Assembly: GCF_010093065.1 (NCBI RefSeq)
Contig: NZ_CP048113.1
Span: 3,286,001 to 3,350,000, forward strand
Direction: 5' to 3'
Length of the DNA: 64,000 bases
Source of the DNA: Chitinophaga agri
GTDB lineage: Bacteria > Bacteroidota > Bacteroidia > Chitinophagales > Chitinophagaceae
Shown: positions 9,578 through 18,680 of the stretch, piece after piece
How positions within the stretch are numbered: the stretch's first letter is position 1
How the letters are laid out: each line of letters starts with the position of its first letter
Program-made: the position numbers and the translations under genes
Notes under the pieces: generated by a model
Database searches by the model: none
What the model was told of the DNA's origin: nothing
Seen by the model: the letters and a program-made list of their open reading frames with translations, nothing else

Positions 9578-11119
9578 TTATTTCCACTCTGCGCTCTGTA
9601 CGATCTTGGTGTTTTCCATTTCCAGTAATGGAATAGGCAGAATTTCGTGTTTGCCGGCCACAAAGCCACGACCTCCCAGTACAGCCGCAGCTCTCTTGGT
9701 ACGTACCAGGTCAAACCAGCGGTGACCTTCACCAGCCAGCTCCAGACGTCTTTCATTGAAGATATTGTCGTCAGTAGCAGTGATCGGGTTAAGACCAACA
9801 CGGGCACGTACGGCATTGAGCAATGCATAGGCACGGGTGCCAGGTCCACCAGGCTGACCAGCTTTGAGCAATGCTTCTGCTTCGAGCAGGTAAGTATCTG
9901 CCAGACGGATCTCATACAGGTTCTGTGGATAGTTCAGTTCCTTGTTACCAGGACCTTTGGACTGATCGCCGATCTTCGCAGCAAATTTGTTAAGGAAATA
10001 ACCTGTGTTATCATGACCAGGCGCATAGTCAGCGATGCCATTCGTCTTCAGGCTATCCATATCCAGAATAGTTGCATTAAAACGTGGATCACCATGTAAT
10101 GCATCGTAGAGGCTCTTTGTTACTACCAGGAAGCTCCAGCCGGACACCATATCAGGAGCGGTTGGTTTCAGTACTTTATATCCTCTTGGGCCTACCATGA
10201 TGTTCAGCACGTTACCTTCAGTACATGCCACACAATCCCAGTTACCACCTGAATTAGAGCTGTATGCCGCTTCCAGGATGGACTCAGAGTTAAACTTGTT
10301 GGTAGCGAATTTCCACAGGTCTTCAAAGTGCTCCATTAGTTTGTAACCATATTTTGCACTTGTCTGACCAGGGGTAGTACCATTCACTTCAGCCAGTTCC
10401 GCTGCTGCTTCCGACCATTTTTCCTGCCACAGGTATACCTTACCTAACAGTGCGTGTGCAGCACCTCTGGTAGCACGACCACCTTCAGTACCTACCGGTA
10501 CCTGGTCAGGAAAATTAGTTTCTGCAATAGCAGCTTTCAGGTCTTCGATGATCTGCGCATATACTTCATCCGGTGTGGCCTGCAGCACATCATACATTTC
10601 TGAAGTAGAAACAGGTTGTGTCAGCAGTGGGATATTTTTAAATAAACGCACCAGGTCAAAATAGAAGAAGGCACGCAGGAATTTACATTCTGCGGTGAAG
10701 CGTTTCTTCAGATTTTCATCCATAGGGATGCCAGGCAATTTGTTCAGCAGTGTATTTGCACGGAAGATACCAGCATATCCTTTTTTCCACAGTTCTTCCT
10801 GTGGTCCCTGTGCTGGCGTCAGTGTATAGTTGGTGAACACCTGGAAGGAAGATACGTCGTTAGGGCCGCCACCACCAGCAAGATGATCATCAGAACCAGC
10901 GTCCAGCGCACCTACTTTAGTGACATAACCACCACCTTGCCAACCTACCACATCATATACAGCGATCAACCCGTTGAAGGCTTCTGTTGCGTTACGGTAA
11001 TAGTTAGCCTCCAGGTCAGTACCTTTTGGTTTTACTTCGAGAAAGCTATCGCGGCAACCGCTGGCCAGTTGTAAACCCAGGGCCATTGCGATGATATATG
11101 GAATTTGTCTTGTTTTCAT
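9578..11119 (-). CDS. SusD/RagB-like glycan-binding lipoprotein
   Basis: 513-residue SusD-family lipoprotein (lipobox LASGC, Cys22). Characteristic pieces: FLEVKPKGTDLEANYYRN at the N-terminus, AECKFLRAFFYFDLVRLF in the TPR region, and ERRLELAGEGHRWFDLVRT near the C-terminus. It starts 21 bp after the SusC gene and would form the receptor lid that hands glucan oligosaccharides to SusC. Confidence 0.95.
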   Translation of the reverse strand: MKTRQIPYIIAMALGLQLASGCRDSFLEVKPKGTDLEANYYRNATEAFNGLIAVYDVVGWQGGGYVTKVGALDAGSDDHLAGGGGPNDVSSFQVFTNYTLTPAQGPQEELWKKGYAGIFRANTLLNKLPGIPMDENLKKRFTAECKFLRAFFYFDLVRLFKNIPLLTQPVSTSEMYDVLQATPDEVYAQIIEDLKAAIAETNFPDQVPVGTEGGRATRGAAHALLGKVYLWQEKWSEAAAELAEVNGTTPGQTSAKYGYKLMEHFEDLWKFATNKFNSESILEAAYSSNSGGNWDCVACTEGNVLNIMVGPRGYKVLKPTAPDMVSGWSFLVVTKSLYDALHGDPRFNATILDMDSLKTNGIADYAPGHDNTGYFLNKFAAKIGDQSKGPGNKELNYPQNLYEIRLADTYLLEAEALLKAGQPGGPGTRAYALLNAVRARVGLNPITATDDNIFNERRLELAGEGHRWFDLVRTKRAAAVLGGRGFVAGKHEILPIPLLEMENTKIVQSAEWK

Positions 11120-11140
11120 TTTGTAATCAGCTTTTAATAA

Positions 11141-14100
11141 TTAGAAAGTTGCATTTACACCTACCATGAATGAGCGGGCCTGAGGATAGATACCTCTGTC
11201 GATACTGAACACACCACCACCGATCTCAGGATCGTAACCAGTGTATTTGGTCAGTGTCAGCAGGTTTTCGCTCATCAGGTATACGCGGAATCTCTCGATA
11301 TGCGCTTTCTTTAACAGAGAAGAAGGCAGTGAGTAACCAATCTGCAGAGATTTGATCCTTGCATAGCTACCATCTTCCAGATAGAAATCTGATGGGTTAG
11401 TGAAGTTCCTGTTATTGTCCTTTGTGGTCAGACGTGGATAATCATTTGAGGAGCCCTCTCCTGTCCAGCGGCCCAGGGCCTTGGTCTGCCAGTTTGCAGC
11501 ACCGATATCCAGACGGCGTAAACCCTGGAAAATCTTGTTACCGGCAGCACCCTGTACGAATAATACCAGGTCGAAGCCTTTATAACCAGAGTTCAGTGTG
11601 AAACCGTATGTCCAGTTTGGCGTAGGATTGCCCAGGAAAGTACGGTCGCCTTCATCGGTCAGCACACCATCACCGTTTACATCTACCCAGCGGAAATCAC
11701 CAGGAACAGCATTTGGCTGGAGTTTCTTACCATCTTTACCCACATACGCATCTACTTCCTGCTGATTCTGGAAGATGCCATTTGTTTTGAAACCATAGAA
11801 GGCATTGAATGGCTGACCAATGGCAGTACGTGTGATAGGATAGCTGGTAGACTGGAGTGTTTGTCCGCCGGAAAGGTATTGTATACCCTGACCCAGGTTG
11901 GTCACTTTATTTTTCAGATAAGAAACATTACCATTAACAGAGAAGTCGAATTCACCGAATTTCTTACGATAGCCCAGCTCCAGTTCCACACCGGTATTTT
12001 CCATATCTGCTACGTTAGCAGCAGGATTCGAGATAGCACCTACATATAAAGGAATACGTGGGTTCTGGAGGATATCTCTGGTAGCTTTTTTATACCAGTC
12101 GAATGACACGGTGATATCTCTCAGGACGGTTGCTTCAAAACCAACGTTTGTCTGGCTGGTAGATTCCCATTTCAGATCAGGGTTGGATGGTGCATTCGGG
12201 CTGTAACCGATCAGATACGTATCTCCGGAGCCGAAGCTGTAGTTACGACCGCCACCGATAGTAGACAGGTAGGCAAAGTCACCGATGTTGTCATTACCAA
12301 CCACACCGTAACCGCCACGGAACTTCAGGAAGCTCACGATCTGATTGTCATTCCAGAATCCTTCGCGGGAAGCAACCCAACCGAGGGAGAAGGACGGGAA
12401 CACACCGTATTTATTGTTAGAACCAAAACGGGAAGAACCATCGCGACGAACGATCGCTTCTGCCAGGTACTTTTCATCATAGGTGTAGTTCACACGTGCA
12501 AACAGGGAGGAGATCCTGTGGTCAGGGTTCTCGCTACCACCTGCATTTCTCTGGTCCTGCGCCACATTATAGTTGAGAGACGCATCCTTGAAATTGTTAA
12601 CAGGCAGGTCCCAGTATGTTACGTTCAGTGCACGGGTATGGTTATCCTGGTAGGCACCCTGACCGGCTAAGATAGTAACATTGTGTTTGTTGAACTCCTT
12701 ATTGTAAGATACGGTATTCTCCAGGTTCCAGTTGTAACCGGAGTTAGAGCTACGGTTAAAATTGGTACGGGAAGCAATAGTAGAAGGATTAAGATAAGAT
12801 ATAGGGGTAAAGGACTCACTTCCCCAGAAGGAGATCTTGGAACCGAGCGTAGAACGGAATTTCAGTCCTTTGATCGGAGATACTTCCAGGTAGGCGTTAC
12901 CTACGATATTATGAGACCAGCCATAGTTGCCCAGGCGCGTTTTGATGTAAGCCAGCGGGTTGGTGATTTCCTGTGCCACTGCTCTGGAAACACCATAGTA
13001 GTTACCGTTGGCATCAGTTGGCGTCCTTGGATCGTAATTCGCTGCTTCAGCAGGATCTGTTACGATTACCGGAGTGATAGGATCGAGGTTGATGGCAGAA
13101 GCCAGCGGACCACCGAATTCGCTGTTGGTATTACCAAGACCGATAGACTTATCGTAAGCATAACCCACGTTCTGACCAAAGGTCACCCACTGGGACAGCT
13201 TATGAGTAGAGTTCAGACGGAAGTTTACACGCTCATATTTAGAGATGTCAGTGGCTACGATACCATCCTGTTTCAGATAACCGAAAGAAGAGTAGAAAGT
13301 AGACCTGTCGTTACCACCGCTGATGCTAATCTCATGGTTCTGGCGTTTTGCGCTACTGTTGAAGATCTGATCCTGCCAGTCGGTGCCTTTACCATATGAC
13401 CGGGGATCGGCGTAAGGCAGTGAGTTTTCATTGCCAGCTTTAGCCGCTTCGTTTCTGAGCGTAGCATACTGTGTAGCATCCAGCAGTTTCAGTTTACGGG
13501 CAGGAGCGGAAGTACCGTAATAACCATTGTAGTTAACGCTGAGTTTACCTGCTTTACCTTTTTTGGTGGTAACGAGGATCACACCAGCTGCAGCACGGGC
13601 ACCATAGATAGCCTGGGAAGCCGCGTCTTTCAGCACCTCGATAGATTCGATATCATACTGGTTGAGGTAACCGATACCACCATTATCTACCACAACACCA
13701 TCCACTACCCACAGCGGATCATTATTGTTGAAGGTGGTCAGACCACGCACCCTAACAGCGGAACCTGAGCCAGGCTGGCCGGAGCTGGAAGCGATGGTTA
13801 CACCGGAAGTTCTACCCTGGAGGGCAGATTCGACACGCGTGATAGGCTGGTTTTCAAGATCAGCAGCTTTTACACTGGAGATAGCACCGGTCACCACACT
13901 TTTCTTCTGCACACCATAACCAACCACTACCGTTTCGGTGAGGGAAGTTTCGGAGCCTTTCAGTCTGATAGTCAGGTTACCATTACCTACCGCCTGTGTA
14001 TATGGCGCGAAGCCGAGCGCACTGAATACCAGGGAAGCGGTAGCAGGTGCTTTCAGGGTAAACTTACCATTTACATCAGTAGCGGTACCAGCGGATCCGT

Positions 14101-14563
14101 CTTTTACACGAACGCTTACACCGGGAACAGGTTCACCTTTTTCGTCAGTTACACGGCCGGTAACGGTGATGGTAGTGTCTGCCGCGGCTTTGTTACCGAT
14201 AGGCAGGCTTTTAACGATGATGCGGGCACCATCTATAGTATAATCAAAAGGTTGGTTATCGAGACAGATGTCGAGTACCTCTTTAACAGAAGCATTTTTA
14301 ATATCGATAGTTACCGGATTGGCTGTAGCGAGCAATGTTTCATCATAAACTATGGAAATTCCTGCCTGACGAGCCACCTGGCGAAGTACCTTTTTCAGGG
14401 GAGCCTTCTTCTCCGATATAGAGATTTGCTGAGATACTCCTTTTGCGCTGATCTGCAGACAAGCCACTAGCAACAAAAAGGTTGTCAGTTTCATAACGTT
14501 GAGAATTTTGGTTGATAGCGATTTCCGGACACGGAAAGTCCTACCACTAAAGTTTAAATGCAT
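11141..14563 (-). CDS. SusC/RagA-type TonB-dependent receptor with N-terminal STN signalling domain
   Basis: 1,140-residue outer-membrane importer. The signal peptide lies around MKLTTFLLLVACLQISA (residues 24-40; that Met at 14494 is an alternative start), then an STN domain (residues about 50-115, with LKKVLRQVARQAGISIVYD), a carboxypeptidase-regulatory-like domain (VTGRVTDEKGEPVPGVSV), a plug (ALQGRTSGVTIASSS, PLWVVDGVVVDNGG, EVLKDAASQAIYGARAAAG) and a beta-barrel ending VGVNATF. STN domains contact FecR anti-sigma factors in the periplasm; a FecR gene and an ECF sigma gene lie directly upstream, so substrate binding probably induces the operon by trans-envelope signalling. Confidence 0.95.
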   Translation of the reverse strand: MHLNFSGRTFRVRKSLSTKILNVMKLTTFLLLVACLQISAKGVSQQISISEKKAPLKKVLRQVARQAGISIVYDETLLATANPVTIDIKNASVKEVLDICLDNQPFDYTIDGARIIVKSLPIGNKAAADTTITVTGRVTDEKGEPVPGVSVRVKDGSAGTATDVNGKFTLKAPATASLVFSALGFAPYTQAVGNGNLTIRLKGSETSLTETVVVGYGVQKKSVVTGAISSVKAADLENQPITRVESALQGRTSGVTIASSSGQPGSGSAVRVRGLTTFNNNDPLWVVDGVVVDNGGIGYLNQYDIESIEVLKDAASQAIYGARAAAGVILVTTKKGKAGKLSVNYNGYYGTSAPARKLKLLDATQYATLRNEAAKAGNENSLPYADPRSYGKGTDWQDQIFNSSAKRQNHEISISGGNDRSTFYSSFGYLKQDGIVATDISKYERVNFRLNSTHKLSQWVTFGQNVGYAYDKSIGLGNTNSEFGGPLASAINLDPITPVIVTDPAEAANYDPRTPTDANGNYYGVSRAVAQEITNPLAYIKTRLGNYGWSHNIVGNAYLEVSPIKGLKFRSTLGSKISFWGSESFTPISYLNPSTIASRTNFNRSSNSGYNWNLENTVSYNKEFNKHNVTILAGQGAYQDNHTRALNVTYWDLPVNNFKDASLNYNVAQDQRNAGGSENPDHRISSLFARVNYTYDEKYLAEAIVRRDGSSRFGSNNKYGVFPSFSLGWVASREGFWNDNQIVSFLKFRGGYGVVGNDNIGDFAYLSTIGGGRNYSFGSGDTYLIGYSPNAPSNPDLKWESTSQTNVGFEATVLRDITVSFDWYKKATRDILQNPRIPLYVGAISNPAANVADMENTGVELELGYRKKFGEFDFSVNGNVSYLKNKVTNLGQGIQYLSGGQTLQSTSYPITRTAIGQPFNAFYGFKTNGIFQNQQEVDAYVGKDGKKLQPNAVPGDFRWVDVNGDGVLTDEGDRTFLGNPTPNWTYGFTLNSGYKGFDLVLFVQGAAGNKIFQGLRRLDIGAANWQTKALGRWTGEGSSNDYPRLTTKDNNRNFTNPSDFYLEDGSYARIKSLQIGYSLPSSLLKKAHIERFRVYLMSENLLTLTKYTGYDPEIGGGVFSIDRGIYPQARSFMVGVNATF

Positions 14564-14637
14564 ACTTTTGTAGTGTTTGGGAATTTTAGAAGATCAATTT
14601 AACGTGACGTGGTTTTCAGAATGCCCCGACTAATATT

Positions 14638-14669
14638 CCGGAAGTGTTGCAAGCGCTTCCGGTTTTTTT
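14638..14669 (+). terminator. Hairpin with T-run between fecR and susC, oriented against the operon
   Basis: A 10-bp stem (CCGGAAG arms plus wobble pairs) is followed by TTTTTTT on the + strand. All neighbouring genes are on the - strand, so as a terminator it would stop antisense transcription. On the - strand it is only a hairpin in the leader of susC. Confidence 0.5.
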
Positions 14670-14781
14670 ATGCGGCATTCGCTGCTTCTTTAATCTGTTC
14701 CTGTTATTTCCATAACGCAATTCGTTTTACTTAATGAATGTCCCGGCTGCTGTTTACGTGGATTTAAATACAGCACAGGCT

Positions 14782-15969
14782 TTACTTACCTGATGTTACA
14801 GTTAGTTTTCTTCCTGACAGTGAGAATGTAGGTCCATTTGCTTCCAGCATATGCAGAATATCAGATAATGGTAAGCTCCGGCTTATACGTCCCCCAAAGC
14901 GCCCTTCATTTCCCGCCTGGTTGTAACTAATATCTATATCATACCACCTGGACAACTGACGTAGAATATCGGCCAGGCTGGCATTGTCAAATTCAAAGAA
15001 TCCTGTTTTCCAGGCAATTACCTGATCTACATCGGCGGGTCTTACAACCATATTACCGGTAGCCGGATCTACGATTGCCTGCTGGCCAGGACGTAGTCGT
15101 TCTTCGTGGCTTCCGTGTTTTACATTTACAAGTCCCTCGATCAGTGTTGTATTAATACTCTTTTCGTCGGCATAGGCCATAACATCAAAGCGGGTGCCCA
15201 GTACCTGTACCTCCATATCGTTGACCTTTACAAAAAAGGGTTGGCGTGCATTAGGTGTGATCTCAAAGTAACCCTGTCCCTGGATCTCCACTTCACGACG
15301 GCTGCCGTTAAAAGCGGTCGGGTATCTCATGCTGGAGGCTGCATTCAGCCATACGTGGCTACCATCCGGCAGAATAATATTGAACTGACCTCCCCTGGGA
15401 ACGGAGAGTGTATTGTAGACTACAGCGTCACTGTTACCCTGAACAGCATATTGCAATTGTCCATTCTGCTGACGCACGAGGGTTTGTCCCTGGTTGATCA
15501 CTTGATTACCGGCACTATCCAGTGTTACCACATCGCCGTTTGCCAGTGTCAGAATAGCCTTATTAGTACCTGGCGCAATATCTGCGGTATCAGCCAGTAC
15601 ATTGTTAACTGCGGTAAAGGTCTTGCGGGGCGAGACGGTGTTCATATAATAGTATACGCCACTACCTGCCAGCAGAACGATAGCCGCAGCAGCCGCCCAG
15701 CGGAACCGGGTACGCTGTGGGAAGGAAACAATCTTTTCGCGGGAGATATCCTGTAAGAGCCTGGTTTCAATTCTGTCACTCAGTTCAGAAGGGATTTCAT
15801 GGTGCTCACTCATCGTTGTTTCGAACTCCCTTTGCAGGGCAGCCAGTAAAGAACGGTGCGAACCTGACGATTGCAGCCAGGTGTACAGTTCTTCCATTTC
15901 GGCCTTATTACATTGACCGTCAATGTATTTTTGCAAAAGTTTTTCGTAGTAGTCCGTGGATAATGACAT
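14782..15969 (-). CDS. FecR-family anti-sigma factor
   Basis: 395-residue single-pass inner-membrane regulator. The cytoplasmic N-terminus (YIDGQCNKAEMEELYTWL) would hold the sigma factor; one transmembrane helix lies at about residues 88-108 (WAAAAAIVLLAGSGVYYYM); the periplasmic FecR domain contains LPDGSHVWLNAASSMRYP and VQVLGTRFDV; and a DUF4974 domain closes the protein (DNASLADILRQLSRWYDIDI). It sits between the ECF sigma gene and the STN-containing SusC, forming a standard sigma/FecR/STN relay. Confidence 0.95.
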   Translation of the reverse strand: MSLSTDYYEKLLQKYIDGQCNKAEMEELYTWLQSSGSHRSLLAALQREFETTMSEHHEIPSELSDRIETRLLQDISREKIVSFPQRTRFRWAAAAAIVLLAGSGVYYYMNTVSPRKTFTAVNNVLADTADIAPGTNKAILTLANGDVVTLDSAGNQVINQGQTLVRQQNGQLQYAVQGNSDAVVYNTLSVPRGGQFNIILPDGSHVWLNAASSMRYPTAFNGSRREVEIQGQGYFEITPNARQPFFVKVNDMEVQVLGTRFDVMAYADEKSINTTLIEGLVNVKHGSHEERLRPGQQAIVDPATGNMVVRPADVDQVIAWKTGFFEFDNASLADILRQLSRWYDIDISYNQAGNEGRFGGRISRSLPLSDILHMLEANGPTFSLSGRKLTVTSGK

Positions 15970-16050
15970 AATAGATGAGCACCTTTTGCGTCGGTACTGT
16001 ATATATTATCCGGAAATAAAGAAGTAGGGTACCTCTGTTTAAAAAAAAAG

Positions 16051-16641
16051 TTAAAATATTTTTTTGAAGAGGTAAATGGCGAACAGGATATCGCCGTGGC
16101 GGTGCACATAATCGTATATAAAACGCATACCGAGTACCATGTGCTTTTTGACAGCATTCCTTGAAATACCCAGTAAAAGAGCTGCTTCATCATAGCTCTT
16201 CCCCTCCTGCCGGCATAGCTTGAATACATTCAGTCGCTGGGTGGGCATCCTGACCAGGGCTTCATGAAATAGCCGGTCATACTCTTTGGCTCTTACCTGG
16301 TGTTCCGGTTGTGCATGAGAGATATCATCCAGCTGGTTGAATAGCTGGTTCCGGAGATTTTTATCGGTAGCCAGTTTATCGATCGTTTTTATAACATGAT
16401 TTCTGGCTATTCTATATAGATACCCGGAAAAGGAGAGTTCAGGGTTGATACGGTCTCTTATTTCCCATACTTTCAGGAATACATCGTGCACCAGGTCCTC
16501 TGCAAGGGAGGGAATCTTGCAAAAACGTAATAAATAAACGTAGAGTGAGGCGTGGTAGTGCCGGTAGATTTTCGTGAACGCAGACTCATCTCCCTGCATC
16601 ATCCTTAACAACACCTCATCTTCGGATGGCATACGATCCAT
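16051..16641 (-). CDS. ECF RNA polymerase sigma factor
   Basis: 196-residue sigma-70 family protein of the Bacteroidota ECF type. Region 2 covers about residues 20-90 (AFTKIYRHYHASLYVYLLRF, LAEDLVHDVFLKVWEIRD) and region 4 about 120-180 with a helix-turn-helix (KSYDEAALLLGISRNAVKKH). First gene of the glucan locus on the - strand, 81 bp upstream of its presumed anti-sigma factor. Probable target: the promoter in front of susC. Confidence 0.95.
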   Translation of the reverse strand: MDRMPSEDEVLLRMMQGDESAFTKIYRHYHASLYVYLLRFCKIPSLAEDLVHDVFLKVWEIRDRINPELSFSGYLYRIARNHVIKTIDKLATDKNLRNQLFNQLDDISHAQPEHQVRAKEYDRLFHEALVRMPTQRLNVFKLCRQEGKSYDEAALLLGISRNAVKKHMVLGMRFIYDYVHRHGDILFAIYLFKKIF

Positions 16642-16822
16642 ATCAAATTGTGCATTAATCTATGGGAAACCCCCTTAAAGCTGTAAAACTAAAGAAAAGT
16701 GAGAAATGTACAAATTGGGGCAGAAATGAATAGATAGCATTACGAGAAGCGTTTTCTACACCCTTGTAACTATCGGGTTTTCAATTATTTTCGCAGAGTT
16801 GTAAATATTTCTGCATAATTTA

Positions 16823-16855
16823 TTTGCGCAATTGAAATATTTAATCATATATTTG
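16823..16855 (+). promoter_or_regulatory. Bacteroidota-type promoter for tRNA-Asp
   Basis: TTTG at 16823-16826 and TATATTTG at 16848-16855 fit the -33 TTTG / -7 TAnnTTTG pattern of the Bacteroidota primary sigma factor, with 21 bp between them and about 30 bp to the tRNA start. Confidence 0.6.
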
Positions 16856-16885
16856 CACCCCCGACGAACGGGAACACACAGTGTT

Positions 16886-16959
16886 GGATCAGTAGTTCAG
16901 TTGGTTAGAATGCCGCCCTGTCACGGCGGAGGTCGCGGGTTCGAGTCCCGTCTGGTCCG
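16886..16959 (+). tRNA. tRNA-Asp (anticodon GTC)
   Basis: 74-nt cloverleaf. The acceptor stem GGATCAG/CTGGTCC pairs over 7 bp with one T-G wobble; anticodon stem CCGCC/GGCGG flanks loop CTGTCAC with anticodon GTC at 16920-16922; T-arm GCGGG-TTCGAGT-CCCGT; discriminator G. The 3' CCA is not encoded. A perfect terminator begins 2 nt later. It marks the left border of the decayed island. Confidence 0.96.
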
Positions 16960-16960
16960 C

Positions 16961-16999
16961 AAAAAGCAAAACCCACGCTTAGCGTGGGTTTTGCTTTTT
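16961..16999 (+). terminator. Rho-independent terminator of tRNA-Asp
   Basis: An 18-bp perfect stem (AAAAAGCAAAACCCACGC and its complement) with a TTA loop and T-rich 3' arm, immediately after the tRNA. Confidence 0.93.
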
Positions 17000-17818
17000 G
17001 CACAATTTGATCTTTTTGCCCCAGAATCCTAATATTCAATCTGGGAAAAGGTTTTGTTGGTTCGAAACTACCAAGATAATCTCGTTAAATAACCATCAAC
17101 CAAAACATCAATATTTGGTTAGCTTAGTTTTCTTTGTTCATCTTCAATAATCATTCTCAGTTCATCTTCACTAGGTAGATTAATTAGATATTTAGATACA
17201 AACATCTGCTGTGGTAAACCAGAAGTAGCATATTTCACCAGATTTTCATTTTTATTTGCGCAAAGAATAATCCCTACTGGCGGATTATCATCCTCCTGCA
17301 TTTCATTATCTTTATAATAGTTTAGATATACGTTCATCTGACCAGCATCTGCATGTGTAAATTCACCAATCTTTAAATCAAGCAGAACATGGCACTTTAA
17401 TATGCGATGGTAGAATACCAAGTCTATTCGATAATGAGTATTATCAAATGTTATCCGTCTTTGCCTGGCTTCAAAACAAAATCCTCTACCTAATTCCAAA
17501 AGAAAGCTCTGTAAATGATTAATGATAGCTTGCTCAAGGTCTGTCTCCGTGTATATTGCTTTTTCCTCTAATCCCAAGAACTCAAGCATATAAGGATTAC
17601 GAAATATATTCTCGGCTTTTAAATTTTTCTTCTTTGCTTCTTCACCTAATACTGCATTTTTATTAGTACTTAATCCAGTTCTCTCATATAACATACTGTT
17701 CATTGCCCGTTGCAAATCACGAACACTCCAATTATTCTTAATCGTTTCAATCTCATAGAATTCCCGTTGGAATATTGCATCGATTTTTAACAACTCAATA
17801 AAATGAGAAAAACTCAGC

Positions 17819-17866
17819 TGTAAATTCTGGTCATGTTGACCCACTATTCTGGGATGTTGACCCACC
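17819..17866. repeat. IS21 left terminal repeats (two copies)
   Basis: Two tandem copies of the motif ATTCTGG(g/t)(c)ATGTTGACCCAC in opposite orientation to those at the other end. In IS21 elements such terminal repeats are transposase binding sites. Confidence 0.85.
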
Positions 17867-17919
17867 TGCGAAGCAGGCAATAAAAGTAAGAGCTTGAGGC
17901 TGTGTAAAAATACGATGTG

Positions 17920-18660
17920 TTACTGATTCTCAGATGCCTTTTTTCTCCTCATAGAGTCTCCCTTTAGTTCAATACGATGTGCATTTGCTGTCATTCTGTC
18001 AAGGATTGCATCAGCTAACGTTGGATCGTTAATGTACTCATGCCATTTAGAGACCGGTAGTTGTGATGTGACGATGATGCTTTTCTTACCATAGCGATCT
18101 TCAAGTAGTTGGAGCAATGTAAGCCGGATTTCCTGTGTCATTGGCGTTAAGCCAAAGTCGTCCAGCACGATCAAGGTTTGTCGTTCCAGGTGATTGAGCA
18201 GTTTAATGTAGGATCCGTCAAGTTTAGATAAGGTGACCTTCTCAATAAGACGGTTCATGTTCAAGTAAGTTGTTTTATAACCCTGAAGGCATGCCTGATG
18301 CCCTAAGGCACATGCCAGGTGGCTTTTTCCGCAACCAGTTGCGCCTGTAATCAGTACATTCTCTCCCTGCTGTAAATAGCGGCCCTCACTTAGTAGTGCG
18401 AGCTGCTGTTTGCTTAAATTGCGTCTGGGACTACAATCTATTTGTTCAATGGTTGCTGGCAGACGCAGCTTGGCCAGTTTCAGGTAATATGCGGTCTTCT
18501 CATTAAGACGATTTTGCTCTTCTGATTGTACCAGATGGGCAATCATGTCATGACCTTCAAGTTGTTGATTCATGGGTAGGTCTAATTGAGTCTGATACGC
18601 CTGGAACATGCCCTGTAGGCGAAGTGATTGCATTTGTTGGAGTGTTTGTGCCGTGTTCAT
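17920..18660 (-). CDS. istB: IS21-family helper ATPase IstB
   Basis: 246-residue AAA+ ATPase, related to DnaC, that assists the IS21 transposase in choosing and remodelling target DNA. Walker A is GATGCGKS (residues 106-113) and Walker B is TLIVLDDFGL; the N-terminal LQQMQSLRLQGMFQAYQTQL segment is typical. It starts 20 bp after istA. Intact. Confidence 0.95.
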   Translation of the reverse strand: MNTAQTLQQMQSLRLQGMFQAYQTQLDLPMNQQLEGHDMIAHLVQSEEQNRLNEKTAYYLKLAKLRLPATIEQIDCSPRRNLSKQQLALLSEGRYLQQGENVLITGATGCGKSHLACALGHQACLQGYKTTYLNMNRLIEKVTLSKLDGSYIKLLNHLERQTLIVLDDFGLTPMTQEIRLTLLQLLEDRYGKKSIIVTSQLPVSKWHEYINDPTLADAILDRMTANAHRIELKGDSMRRKKASENQ

Positions 18661-18680
18661 TTTTGTTTATTATTTACTGA

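Noticed and set aside
16832..17032. A + strand open frame of 66 codons across tRNA-Asp
   Set aside because: It is a translation of the tRNA and its terminator.
17119..17880. A 253-codon gene starting inside the IS end
   Set aside because: The first 22 codons are the terminal repeats of the insertion sequence; it is the rear half of the split nuclease gene.
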